Source: Bradysia coprophila
Lineage: Eukaryota > Arthropoda > Insecta > Diptera > Sciaridae
Direction: 5' to 3'
DNA: 64,000 nucleotides
NCBI RefSeq assembly: GCF_014529535.1
Contig: NW_023503616.1
Coordinates: 1-64,000, forward strand
The translations under genes were made by a program, and so were the position numbers. Shown here piece after piece: positions 47,558 to 59,810 of the stretch; positions within the stretch are counted from its first letter, which is position 1, and each line of letters starts with the position of its first letter. The notes under the pieces are model-generated. The model had not been told where the DNA came from and did no database searches. It was given only the letters and a program-made list of their open reading frames with translations.

Positions 47558-50500
47558 CAGGTGATTTTTTGGTTTTAAAAAAAGCTATTTACAACAACAA
47601 ACCTACATAAAAAACAATAATTGGTTTCGAATTACTATTTTTTTGTTTTCGATTTCTCTTCTTCATGATTTTTCATTAAATTGCCGAAATTAAATTTAAA
47701 AATGAAAATTTTGATTGAGATAATTTTTTTGCAAAAAAAAATGTAAATTTAACAAACAAAAAAAAAGTAACAAAATGAAATGTAGTAGTTAATGGTCTTA
47801 AATTTGGTGCTTAAAGATACGTATATTGTTTCCAAAACGGACACTTCATTTATAAAAAAAAGATACGAATGACTGGACTTAGGAGAAATCCAAGACAATT
47901 GAATATTTTTTTTTCGTTTTCCGTATTTTTGATGTAATTTGAATTGCTGACTCAAACTATTTTTTTTTTCTTGTATGTTTTGCATTTTTTGGTTGATGTA
48001 CGTATCTTTAAGTACATATTTCGTTACCTATTTGTGCATAAACTACATTTATAAATGCCAATAAAGAAGAAGAAGAAAAAAAAACTGAGTGATGAGAGAG
48101 CTAGAGAGAAGAGGGTCGATTTATTGTTTTTCTTTTTTTTTAAATATATATATGAATGTAATGTTACTTTATAAACATAGATAAAACCTTATAAAATCTA
48201 AAATAATATTTAATATTAAACAAAAAAAAATAATTTAAATTGAATTAAGTAATAAACACAACAAAAAAAAACATAAAACATGATTTATGAACTAAAAAAA
48301 GTAAAAAAATAAATTATTCTTATAAATATTATATATTATGAGTGTGTGTATAAAAACAAAACAAGAAAAAAAATTAAAATAAAAAAACTAAAGTTAAAAT
48401 AACGATAATGAAAATTAAAAAAATGCAAAACATTTAATGAAATTTAAATTCGGATAATTAATTAAATGTAGACCATCCATTTTGTAGGAATAAAAAGAAA
48501 GAAAATTTAAAAAAAAATGTTAAAAGAACTACAGACAGACACACCCACAACACAATATATATACACACACACAGCCACCACAAACCACTTATTATAGACA
48601 CAGAGTCACATATTGAAGAATTTGATGTCTGAAATTTAATAAAAGCAAAACAAAAAGAAAGAAAAACCGAAAAATTTTATCGAACAAATAAACAAAGTGT
48701 TTACAGTAACTGCAAAAAATGAATTTTATATTTTTTTTCCTTCTGTTTAAAAATAAATAAATAAAAAAAAAAACAAGAAATGATAATAATTTTTACAAAA
48801 CATAAAATCAATTTATGCATTAAAATATCTTAATATTCGATCACATTTAAAGGTAAATAAAATTCAGGATGTTATTTGTGTTGAGTTTTCTTTTCATACT
48901 TTTTTTTATCATTTAAATAAAAACAATAAAAACAATATTGCATAATATCCAAACAAACAAACAAACAAATAGTGGAAAATATACAAAGAAAAATATTTTA
49001 ATAATGTTTGATGAAACTATATAAACGAAAACACAAAAACAGCAAGTTAAATGGCAAATCAGAAACAAAACTGAAAGAAAGAATATTATTTAAACGATAA
49101 ATTACAATTAAATGTTCTTAGTTTATCTTTTCTTTTTTTTATTTTTGTGGGTGAGAATATAAAATAATTTTTTTTCATAATTTTTAGTTGGCTGAACTAA
49201 TGAATTTAAAATGAGAGAGAGAGAGAGGGAATTGCGTTTATTTTCTAATTTTATTTATCGAAATTAGGATGTAATTCATTTAGATAAAACAAAACAAACA
49301 ACAAACCGATATTCACGATCCAATTTAATAAGAAAAGAATTAATTTTTAATAATGCAGGCTTTCGACCAAAATATATAATTGTCCCCCTTTGTTTGTCTT
49401 TAAATTTCTTTTTTGAAAATTATTTTTGTCTTAGACGCATTACGTATCTGCGCGGATTGAGTGTTACTTTCAATTACTTTTTTTCTTTTGTTTTTAATCA
49501 ACTAATTCTTTTAATTAATTATAAAGAAAAACAAAGAAGACATTTATTTGAAGATAATTTGAGAGAATTCGGGGCTGAAGTTGCTGTGGTTGGATAGTGT
49601 AATCATTTTCGTTAAAATTCATTCAACTGTGCAAATGCCGAGAATTGATGATTTCGGCATGAATTTCCGTCTTCAGTTTTGTATTATTTAAAATTTCATC
49701 TTCGCAAAACAAAAGTTCTGGAAGAATACTCTATCTCGTCTACTATACGCATAAAATGTTAAAATTTCTGTCTGTGATTGCACTAGGATCTTGGTTGGAA
49801 TGAAAAATAAAAATATTGAAATCGCTTGACTGAAATGGTGGGAATCGTGAATTAAATATTTTTATTGACTGGACTGATATTATGAATCGGGGAGAAAATC
49901 CCATAGTTTATTTGCAGTGTTTGTGGATAACGACCGTGCCACAAAATATATGATGCACACATCATATTCAATTTTACACACGATTTGACAGATAAAATGA
50001 CAAATCTGACGAAATGTATGAAATATTGGCGGGCAATATTGTGTCTAAGAGTGAATATTACATACAACCGATGCACGATTCTCTCAAATTGATAACCGAT
50101 TTTCATTAGAGAAACTTTGACTATAACGATTTTGTGAATAAGTGCTGAGAGTGAACTAATTTCTTGTATTTAAAATCAGTTTTTAATATTTTCATTCTAT
50201 TAAGTGGAACGACAATGTCATAATTGACAGAGTAAGAGCAAACAAAGCAACTAGGAAATGAGATAGATACAGAAATTTTAGCCTAAACAATTTTTTTTTG
50301 TCGTCAATGTGTACAGTGATCGATCGATCAAAATTAGCTTCAGAATTTGCTGATCAAAAGACAGATGAAAAAACAAAACAAAATAATTGAAAAATTGCTG
50401 AAATTATTCTCTTCCAGGTATGGGAGGAATTTTATTTAGGATTTTTTTTTTCTTCTCTTGTATATTTATAATCTTCTCTATTTAAATTTTCTTTTCAATT

Positions 50501-50800
50501 TAAAGTTTTTTTTATTTTATAATTTCTGTATAGTTTGCTGTGTAGACCAAACGGTTTTTTAGCATAAAATTTAAAAATTAATTCAATTTTTAAAAAAACG
50601 AAAAAAAAACATTATTCACAAAATGTAAAAAAAAGAAACAAAAAAAAATATTGAATAAGTTTTGAAGGAAAATTAATTTTTTTTTGAAAAGTTTATTGAA
50701 ATGTTATCGATGATTTTAACTATTATTAAAAAGAAACAAAAAAAAAAGAAACAAAACAAAAAGCAAAATTCATTTTTATTTTCATTTTTCCTTCGTTTGT
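47558..50800 (+). other. AT-rich 3' region of larp4B
   Basis: Probably 3' UTR at first; the first AATAAA is at 48060-48065 and many more follow (around 48.2, 48.6, 48.75 and 48.9 kb), so several 3' ends are possible. Low-complexity A/T runs dominate. No gene recognised. Confidence 0.5.
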
Positions 50801-52061
50801 TTTCGTTTGGTTCATCTTTTGTTTGCTGATTGAAGACTTTGATTTCGACATTGAATTTTCAACGTCTAACGAGTCTGTGTCTAAAAGCTCCAAAAACCAC
50901 ATTTCTGCCGGCAACATGCGAACTGTGTGTGTGTATATTCATCGTACTGTTCCATTTATAATCGAACAAGGACATCTAAAAAGAAAACCTAATATCCCAA
51001 CGCATATAGATAACAGCTCTTAGCGAACATTATCAATCATCGTCGGACACTCTTGTCTAATTACAATAATTCAATGGTCCCACTTCCTATACAACGCTTG
51101 ATTATTCTAACATCTCTGCTAAGCTGAACGGTAAGATGTCTCATCATTTTCTTTTAAGTTGTGTAATGTCCAGTAGATTGGTGCGATTAAAATCTGATCA
51201 TCGCCGAAAATAAACTCAAAATTATTTGTTACAATAAAAATTCTGTCTACCTACCCGTCGATGAGATATCGTTACCTACTGCTGTTCGATGACTAATATT
51301 TATATCAAGTTGTCGTTGAACTGTCTTATCTTACAAATATGGCACAATAGAAAAGTTCTCCAGATTTTCATGCGAAATTAGATTGTGTGTCATTGTGTAA
51401 CAGTTTCGTTATTGTTTTTTCTTCATCTGTTCCGTACAAATTACATTATCGTCGAAAGGATCAGTAGAAGTAAATCTGCTAAATTGCTGAAACATTGCTG
51501 AAAATCGAGTGTAGATGCGATGGGAGAACTAATTTGTTTTTAGTCTGCGGGTAAACAGACCAGACAATATAGGATTGTGTTAGTCGTGTTCTGTGTGTTC
51601 TGTGTGCAGGATTAAGTTACTACACACGTATACAATATTTCAGTTTAATCAGTGCCGAGACAATTTGAAATCGATTTTTATAAGTCTATTAAGTGAGGAT
51701 AGAAAATGTGAAGGTAATGAACGTAAGGTAAACTAATGGGGAAACGGATTAGAAACTCAGTCATTAAAGTAATTTTTAGTTCAATTGACGTGATATTAGT
51801 TTAAGGTTCGGACAAGAAGAGACATATTTATACAGTAATAAAATTCACTGCCAACAAGGCTATTCTCAATCCGTTTATTTACCTTCTTATATTTTTCCTT
51901 GTTGAAACTATTGCAATGTCAATTGGAGTTACAGAACTGGTCCTTTCAGATTTACGGTCTCAATTCCCTTTTTTTTTTGACACACACATGAGAACTCATA
52001 TTACAATTTTGAATATAATTTCGTGATAACTGTTGATTGGGTCGGTTCCTTTCCACTAATA

Positions 52062-52212
52062 GGTCTGTTCCATCGTACCATAAAAACGATTTTTGACAAG
52101 CCGAAAACAACCTAATAGCCATAACCTCAACACTTTTGTAAACAATAATTTTTTGGTAATGTCCTTATGGATGACGTTTTGACAGCTGAAATAACCTTGG
52201 AACAGACATATT
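52062..52212. mobile_element. TA-flanked MITE, copy 2
   Basis: Ends TAGGTCTGTTCCA and, inverted, TATGTCTGTTCCA. Interior ATAAAAACGATTTTTGACA and GCCGAAAACAACC align with the copy at 35273-35462; the middle is shorter and diverged. Confidence 0.75.
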
Positions 52213-54085
52213 TTTGGAGAGACTAAAATTATCTGAGAAGAGCAGCAATAATCAACGACTTTTGCACATCTGAATTTAATTATCGGATTCATTGAAATAA
52301 TTTGGATGCGCCTTTATGAATTATAGATGTCGCTTTCGAATTGATTTTTCACTGACAAAATATTGTTTCTCTTTGCATCAAATTCGCAAAGAAAATTACA
52401 TTTTAATCGCAATAAATGTTAACATGATGTTTACTTTTTATAATATAAATTAAATTCAATGTTTGTACGTTCTACAAATAAAATTCACAAAATTTCTTAA
52501 GAAAAAAAAGAGACAAAAAAATAATAATAATTACATGTGCATTTTGCTCCTTTACAAAATTACTAAATGTACTTATATTAATAAAATGTAATTATATCCT
52601 AATCCTGTCCGAAATTATAATTTGAATGGCAAACAAAATATTAAATTAAAAAAAAATATCAAAAAAAATATTTAAGGTAAAAGTAAATAGTGAACGTGGA
52701 TAGTTATAAAAATTTAAAGAAAATGGAAATAGAATGAACAAAAAAATGGTAAATAGATTCAACCTACAACAACAAAAGAAGTTATCACAAAAACAATACC
52801 AACCAATTTAAAAGTAAAAAAAAGGAAAGCTGCAATTCGATAATTAGATTTTTAGATTAATTAATTCTCATTACAGACTAAAGTGCCTAATTCTTTTTTC
52901 AATGTTGAAATCAATTTTTATGTTTTCTGATTTTATGAAATTCGATTTGTTTGACGTTAAAAGAACAAAACAGAATTCATCCCAACATCAGCTGACTTAG
53001 TGTTAAATTATTTCGAATTTCTTTTAAAATCTTTAAGGCTACTTAGTACCAGGTAACAACAATATGCCAAGCAATAGATTAATCATTAGAAACTCATAAA
53101 AATTGCTAGCAACATTGAATATATTAACCGGAAACAGCATTGTAATATCAGCTTGTTTGAGAGGTTTTTTTTACATAAAATATTAAAATAAGTAAAACCA
53201 GAATTTATTAACGAAAATAAAATGATTAAATCGTAGATTGCATTATGAATTTAACAAGCTATACAAATTGGTTAAAATATTTTTTTTTTCTTGGATTGAA
53301 TCCACAATTAATTTTCCCCTAATTTTTAGAAAGAAACAGAAAAAAAATAGAATTTAGATTTTAGAAATTTTAGACACATAAAATTATGATACAAGCTGAT
53401 CTACACTGGCATATACGGGAATTTATTATGAATTTGAAGAAAGAAGAAGAAAAACAAAGAATTCAGTTGGTTTAATGACAATATTTGTTACTAGCTCAAC
53501 AATAAAATATCTTTGGGCGCGTTGAATTTCTACTCAACTCAGTTGAACAGAAAAAACATTTTTTTGTGGAAAATTGTAACTATTTTTGAGACTGATTTGA
53601 ATTTGGCATTTCCATTGTGAAAAGTCTAATCTTTTACAAATGGAAAGTAACCTGCTATCGACAACGATTACATAGATAAGCGACGAGCTGTTTCTCATTA
53701 TGTTAAGCTTGTATCGTTCGGCGATATTTTACTCAAAAGATGTAGCAGATTAATTATAATTTTACAATGTAAACACCACAACAAGTTTGGAGATCTCAAA
53801 ATTATGTTCAATCTTGAATTTGTGACTGATACTGAACACGAAAAGCTACATAAATTATTTGAATTTGATAATCATTTACCTCTCATTACACACTATAGAC
53901 AGATTACCTTACATTGAGTTTCGTCGATTGTTGTTCGTATTGTTTGTGACTATTTTTGTCCATACTCTTCAATTTTATCGAAAGTCAAAAACTACCGACG
54001 AGGAAATTGAGTCCGCAATTCTAATTTTCTTCCATTACCCATAAAAAGTGTACTAATCATTGCAGAATGATTTATTTAAGATAGT

Positions 54086-54221
54086 CAGTACCGGACTGGC
54101 CACACTGGGAATTCGAGCGATTTTCGAAGGGCATTTTGCATTTTTGGAAGGGCCTTTTTTGAATTGTTAGGGTCTTTTCCCGATTTTTACGTAGGGCCCT
54201 TTGGTAGCCCATCCGGCACTG
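54086..54221. mobile_element. hAT-type MITE with 8-bp target duplication
   Basis: Ends CAGTACCGGACTGGCC and, inverted, CAGTGCCGGATGGGCT. Flanked on both sides by the identical octamer AAGATAGT (54078-54085 and 54222-54229). An 8-bp duplication and CAG-starting ends fit the hAT superfamily. 136 bp, so non-autonomous. Confidence 0.88.
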
Positions 54222-54676
54222 AAGATAGTTTTGTCTGTGATAGATTTATCGTGTCGAGGCAGCGTAAAAGATCGGAGTACATCAGCCCACTCCGTCTTTT
54301 ACTCACCGAAACTAGGAAAATTCGATTTACAGTTTCTGACACCTTCAGTGACCGCACACAGAACTTTTAGAAAAATGTCAAAAGAACCAAGAGCAGTGCT
54401 ATGGTGTCGCGCGTATTCTAAGTTTTGTTTCTTTTTTGTTTAAGTTTTAGGGGTCAAAACTCATTGAATGTCACATTATAAATTAGGACTTAGCACAAAA
54501 ATGGCTATTTGGTTTCAGTGGTTGGACCTAGCACTGCTGAATCTACATAAAACGATCTTTTAAACAAAGCGTTATCAGTAATCAAGCTGCGAGTTTTACA
54601 TTGACAACTTTTGCTTTAACACCCGGTATCTGAGTCTATAATTTGATTTTTTGAGATCAGATCTAAATAGCGTAAC

Positions 54677-54856
54677 TTAACCTTTTACGAACAGCGGCAT
54701 TATCATATGTTATAGCCAACGACGACAAAAGTATCTTCATGCACAGCACAATTTTTACTTGTTAAAACAAATGAAGTAAAAGATTGTATTTTAGAAAATA
54801 TCTAGTAATGGATTCAATAACTGTCATTGATATGCTTGCCGTCTGTGAAAGGTTAA
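54677..54856 (-). mobile_element. TTAA-type MITE, copy 4 (shortened)
   Basis: TTAACCTTTTACGAACAGCGGC at the left and GCTTGCCGTCTGTGAAAGGTTAA at the right, each ending in TTAA; the interior is reduced to 180 bp in total. Orientation follows copy 2. Confidence 0.7.
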
Positions 54857-56610
54857 ATGCTCAACGACTAACATTGAATAGAATTTTTGAAGATCTGATC
54901 AATTCATTGAATCATTCAAAATATGATCATCTAGCGATCAACGTAATTGATGTACTATTCATTACACATAAGACGTACGTATCGTAACATGACGTATCGC
55001 CTATCGTATTTGGAATGCATAGAATAGTTTGGATCATATAAAATTCGTTCCTTGTAGCAAAGTACAAATAAATCAAATTTTCGGTTTATTTTGTTAAATG
55101 TTGCAGTCCTTATTCCTGCATATGAATGAAGTGACAAGATCATATTCGTCCTGATTATATCTGAAGAAAAGAAGTGCTAAAAAGCAGAATAATAGCATGG
55201 TGTTTGAGAAAGATTTCGTTTATAAAATCACTCAGTGTTTAAGCAGGAAGTCATTGTTTATAGAATTAAAACTGGAGCCAATATTGGTAAATTTTGATTT
55301 ATTTTTCCTTCGAATGTCAAAAAGGCTAAACGAAAGAACGACTTGTAAATACATTATAAAATTAAACAAAGAACACAATTACATTTAGTTGCATATAAAA
55401 GGAAATAAAACAAAAAGATTAAAAAAACTATGGTGTAAAGGTGTAAAAAAATTATATATTAAAATGTATAAAAATAACAAATTAAAAAGAAGAAAATTAG
55501 CGTATACAACAAAAAATATGAAAATTATACCTACAAACAAAAAAAAAACATATAAAATTAGTGTATCGTAAGAAATAACGACCTTATCATAGAATGGAGA
55601 ATAATGAAAATTAATTTAACATTTTTTAATTAAAGTTTTCATTTCAGAAAAAAAAATTATTTAAAACTTTTGTTAAAAGAATGAAAGGTTTTTATTTTCG
55701 TTTCTCAACTTATCAAATTGATTTTTTTTTTTTTTAAACAAAAAACATATACTGAAATGTATGGAGTTCGTTATGGTGTTGCAGAGTTTGTTACAGATGC
55801 AATAATCTAACATAAAATAATGTCATCGATGTAACTAAAAATTGAACTGATTAACAAAACAAGTTACTTGCGAGAAAAATAAAAACTAAAATCAATCTTT
55901 TTTTTGTGTTTTCGAGAATTTATACTAAAAAACAAAAAATCAATTTAAAAATGTTTTTCCTGATCCAAGTGTTAGCTTCCTTAACTGTACAACTTTACTT
56001 TATAAGCTTTTCTAACGAACTCTGTTCAACCGACCGAACATGCGGACATCCATTGTTTTTATTTTGATTTTGATTTTTTAATGACAAAAAAAAAACAAAA
56101 AAAAACCTAATTGAATAATTCATAAAGTGCTTTCAAATTATATAAAAATAAAAAAAATGAAAAAAATATGTTATAAAAATAAAACTTTAAATTTTATATT
56201 TTTTGAATTTAAAAAAAAGATGAAGAAAACAAAAATATTAATAATACTAAACATAAACAATAAAATTATTTAAAAATGACGAGAGAGTGTATGAATGAGG
56301 AAAAATTGGATTTATAGATGACGAGAATTAATAAAACACAAGAAAACATAAAAAAGTGAAAACGGTGATTGTACAGAAGGAATTTATTATTATTTTAATT
56401 TTTTAATCATTGCTTAGTGGTATAATTATCATTATGATTATTAATTAATATTATTATAATGGAGATCAATTAATTGATTTTCATTTTTTTTAGTTTAAGG
56501 AAAAGTTGTTTTTGCTGTTACGAAAAATAAGAAATTTATTGGTTGGAAATAAAATCTGAAACGAAATTTTACGTTGTTTTTGTTTACATATGTAGCAGCA
56601 TCTATGTAGT

Positions 56611-56749
56611 CAATACCCTCTCTTGAAAGAATCAAGTAGCCTTTGGAATTTGGATGCACATTACAGCGGAGTCAGTACATAAAATATAAAGAAATAAGGT
56701 GTGAATTTGACACAGAGAACTGAGAGTTTGTTTGCTAGAGAGAGTATTG
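56611..56749. mobile_element. CAATACCCTCTC-ended MITE, copy 2, with 7-bp target duplication
   Basis: Ends CAATACCCTCTCT and AGAGAGTATTG with the heptamer ATGTAGT repeated exactly on both sides (56604-56610, 56750-56756). Interior shares GAATTTGACAC-like sequence with copy 1. Seven-base duplications are known for part of the P superfamily (1360/Galileo type); this assignment is an inference. Confidence 0.8.
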
Positions 56750-58790
56750 ATGTAGTTCAAAATGTCAATCTTCGGCAATCAGTCAAACAAAACACTAACA
56801 TATAGAATTCATCCCAGTAAAACCTGATTCCATCTCAGAATCCTAACTAATTTTGGCATGGTTTCCTTCTTAATGTGAGTGCCCGAATTTTTGACAATAA
56901 TTTCCGAAGATATTGTCTTTTACTGTTGCTGCCATGATTCGGCTCGTGCTATAGCATTACTAACACTTCGCTAAGAACTAATACTTCGCACGAACGAAAA
57001 GCATACACATCGAAACATCGTGAATCTAACATAAAAATGCTTTTACTAGGTCTCTGACCGTGACTGAAGTTCAAATTACGGCATTCCTGTTCGTGCTACA
57101 AGGTTCACTTAAGGATGTGAGAGGTACAGTTGAGTTCAGATAACAGTAAAATACGTACTTGCTTGGACATTACTATTTTTACGAGGCCAAAGTCCCGATA
57201 GGAATTTAAAATAACGTCAAAATAACTCAGACTTAGACAACGCGATACATTTTTTGTTAAAGATAACATGGTCTGTAATTCTTATATATGCCTGGTCGCC
57301 AGGCCCTGGCGACAAATAATCGTCATTGAATCTATTACTTATTTTGTTCAAAGTCTTTTACTACATTCATTATACTTTTCATTATATATAAGACATCAGA
57401 AGGCATTGCTCATTTTTGTCATGGTTGTCTATAACAGATGATGATTCCTGATGGATCTCTGATCTGCCAACATAGCCACAGAGAAGATGCAAAGAATTAC
57501 ATAAGAACGGTTCTATTCAAATTGCTTTCAATTTGTCGATTATTTGAATTTGAGAAGAATAGTGATGGACTGTACTTTAGACAAGATTATCATGATTGAA
57601 GAAATTAATCTCAACAAACCTTTAAAATGTCGTATTGTTCTAACCAATTAATATTGAATCAATTAATGGTGAAATTCTAACAAGTTCGTCTTAACGATCA
57701 TTTCATAGATATTTTTCTGCTTAAAATGCATTCATCTAATCAATTGCAGTGGCTGTCGTAGTGTTTTTTTTTCATATTGTCTCGACTCACTATGTAAATC
57801 GTGACACTAGATGTAATTTGAAGTTCGTTGATACAGCCTCGTATGCACATACGCCTCCTCTCTCCAATAATTACTTCTATAACAAAAATTATAAAGACAT
57901 ACTGTCTCCCCTTCTACATCCTGATGTTATAGCATTCAAGTTCACAGCAGTATTTTTAGTGCCAACAAAAATAAGGAAATTTATAATATCCGTCCGAGTA
58001 TATTTGTATCGATTGAATATAAATTCGCCGATAGAATAAAAGAAAAAAGCATAACAACGGGAAAGCGCATGTGTATGATAATCCCACGCTTCTTTTCCAT
58101 TTGTGTGGTATTTCCTTTAAACCGTGTACTTGTATACGTCGTAGTGTCTGCAAGTACTCAAAATGTTCATAAAATTTATTTTATATGTGGATTGGGTTGG
58201 GGGTGGTTAAATAAACAGAGACAATATCAATTTCTGTATGAGAATAAGCGGGCAGACAGTGTTAGACTTTTCCGAGGCTTTTCTTGGAAATTCACCATAC
58301 CAGTTCTGGTATCTGTTCTCTCAACAAAAAAGAAGAGAATTTTTTGGAAAGAAAAAAATGTTTTCAATGAAATATTGACTGTATCAAACGGAATAAAACA
58401 AATGCTCGGACAATATTCAATATCCTAAATTCCAAGAATTTAAGAATGAATGGACAAAATTTCTTCGTCTTTTATTTTGTATTTCTGTATAGGCAAAGAA
58501 TATGCCAATTACTATGCGTGAAATAAAATCCATCCTTGTACGTGCTTTTGGCATTATTTTCAACATGCAGGTGTTTCAAGTTATTGCATTTTTGCTTTGT
58601 TGTTGTTTTATGACAACATAAAACGAAAAAGGAGAATGGTCCCGTTCAAACGGCATAAGTAGCTCGTTTGCATTTTTAATAACTTTCTTAAAGGATCAGC
58701 GAGAGTAAAAGGTATAGTCAATGCAAAAAGGTTGATTTGGTTTTTCTGAGAAACCAGTTTGTTTATCGGATATCATTCTTAAATTCCATC

Positions 58791-58924
58791 AGTGTAAAAA
58801 TAAATAAATCGAGTAGTACCACCTCGTTTTTTTGCTTATATTGGTGGTACACTTCCTTTATAGTGTACCACCAATATAAGCAAAAAAACGAGGTGGTACT
58901 ACTCGATTTATTTATTTTTACACT
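58791..58924. repeat. Perfect 134-bp palindrome
   Basis: Both arms (about 63 bp) are identical as read: AGTGTAAAAATAAATAAATC, GAGTAGTACCACCTCG, TTTTTTTGCTTATATTGG, TGGTACACT, around a loop of about 8 bases. No target duplication recognised. Could be a very young MITE or a long hairpin RNA locus. Confidence 0.93.
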
Positions 58925-58944
58925 TAAACAATTATTTTGTACAT

Positions 58945-59131
58945 ACAGTTACAGACAGTGAAATTTCAGCATGAATTTACTGCAGCTGTTTTTCAGCTGA
59001 TCCACACAAACAACCAAAACTGTTTATACGTCTTTATACGATTTTACCACTGCCATGCGCGTGCGTGTAGCAGCTTCAACTGGATCAGCTGAAGCAAATT
59101 TATGCTGAAATTTCACTGCCTCTGACCGTAT
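58945..59131. mobile_element. CAGTGAAATTTCAGCAT-ended MITE
   Basis: CAGTGAAATTTCAGCATGAA at the left recurs inverted at the right (TTATGCTGAAATTTCACTG), with weaker similarity outwards to CATAC. Interior TTTTTCAGCTGATCCACAC and TTTATACGTCTTTATACG relate it to 28174-28419. Confidence 0.8.
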
Positions 59132-59652
59132 GAACCATATTATTTTTGTACACAAGAAATATTAATTTTATACTCAAAAACCATTTTTGTAGAAAATAAT
59201 TGCATATATCGTATGCAAAAGTAGAAATCATTAATTTTCCGATAAGAATTGTGTACAAAATATTTTTCACTTTACATAATCAATTTTGCTTGTGCACAAA
59301 AAATCCTTATTCGGTCCACAAAAAACCGTTTTTCTTGTACAAAACTAACATTTTGTGTACAAAGGGCATATATTTGAAAAAATGTTCTTCTCTTGTTTTA
59401 ATTTTAAGAACAGAATCCATTGTTGTGAACAAAATAAAATGAACCGTAATATGTAGTTCAAATATGCAGTTTTTATATTAAGTTATCATTATTATTTTCA
59501 CCGCAACACCCGTCACACTTCACGTAATAAATGTGAAAATTGTCAACCCGAGTCGAAGCCAAGGTTGACAATGCATTATATGTGCAAAGTAAATTCCTAA
59601 TTTTTACACACAAAAAAATCAATTTACGCACTAATGTCACTACTAAACATGG

Positions 59653-59810
59653 TTATTTATGCTACTCAGCATCATAATATGCAAAATTTGCAATTTTTGG
59701 ATGCCTCTGTGGCATAGAAAGTTGTATGAATCTCGGTGCGAAGTACTTTATTAGGCTCATTAGGCAAATTTTACATATTATGATGCTGAGTGGCATAATA
59801 GTTATTTGTG
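59653..59810. mobile_element. ACTCAGCATCATAATATG-ended MITE
   Basis: Left ACTCAGCATCATAATATG and right CATATTATGATGCTGAGT are inverted copies extending about 36 bp. The interior carries GATGCCTCTGTGGCATA and GTGCGAAGTACTTTATTAGG. Related pieces continue to about 60010 in both orientations and occur in larp4B's last intron. Confidence 0.75.

Noticed and set aside
57749..58428. 96- and 119-codon + strand ORFs
   Set aside because: Low-complexity, Tyr/Phe/Asn-rich translations typical of AT-rich DNA, no splice context or known motif.
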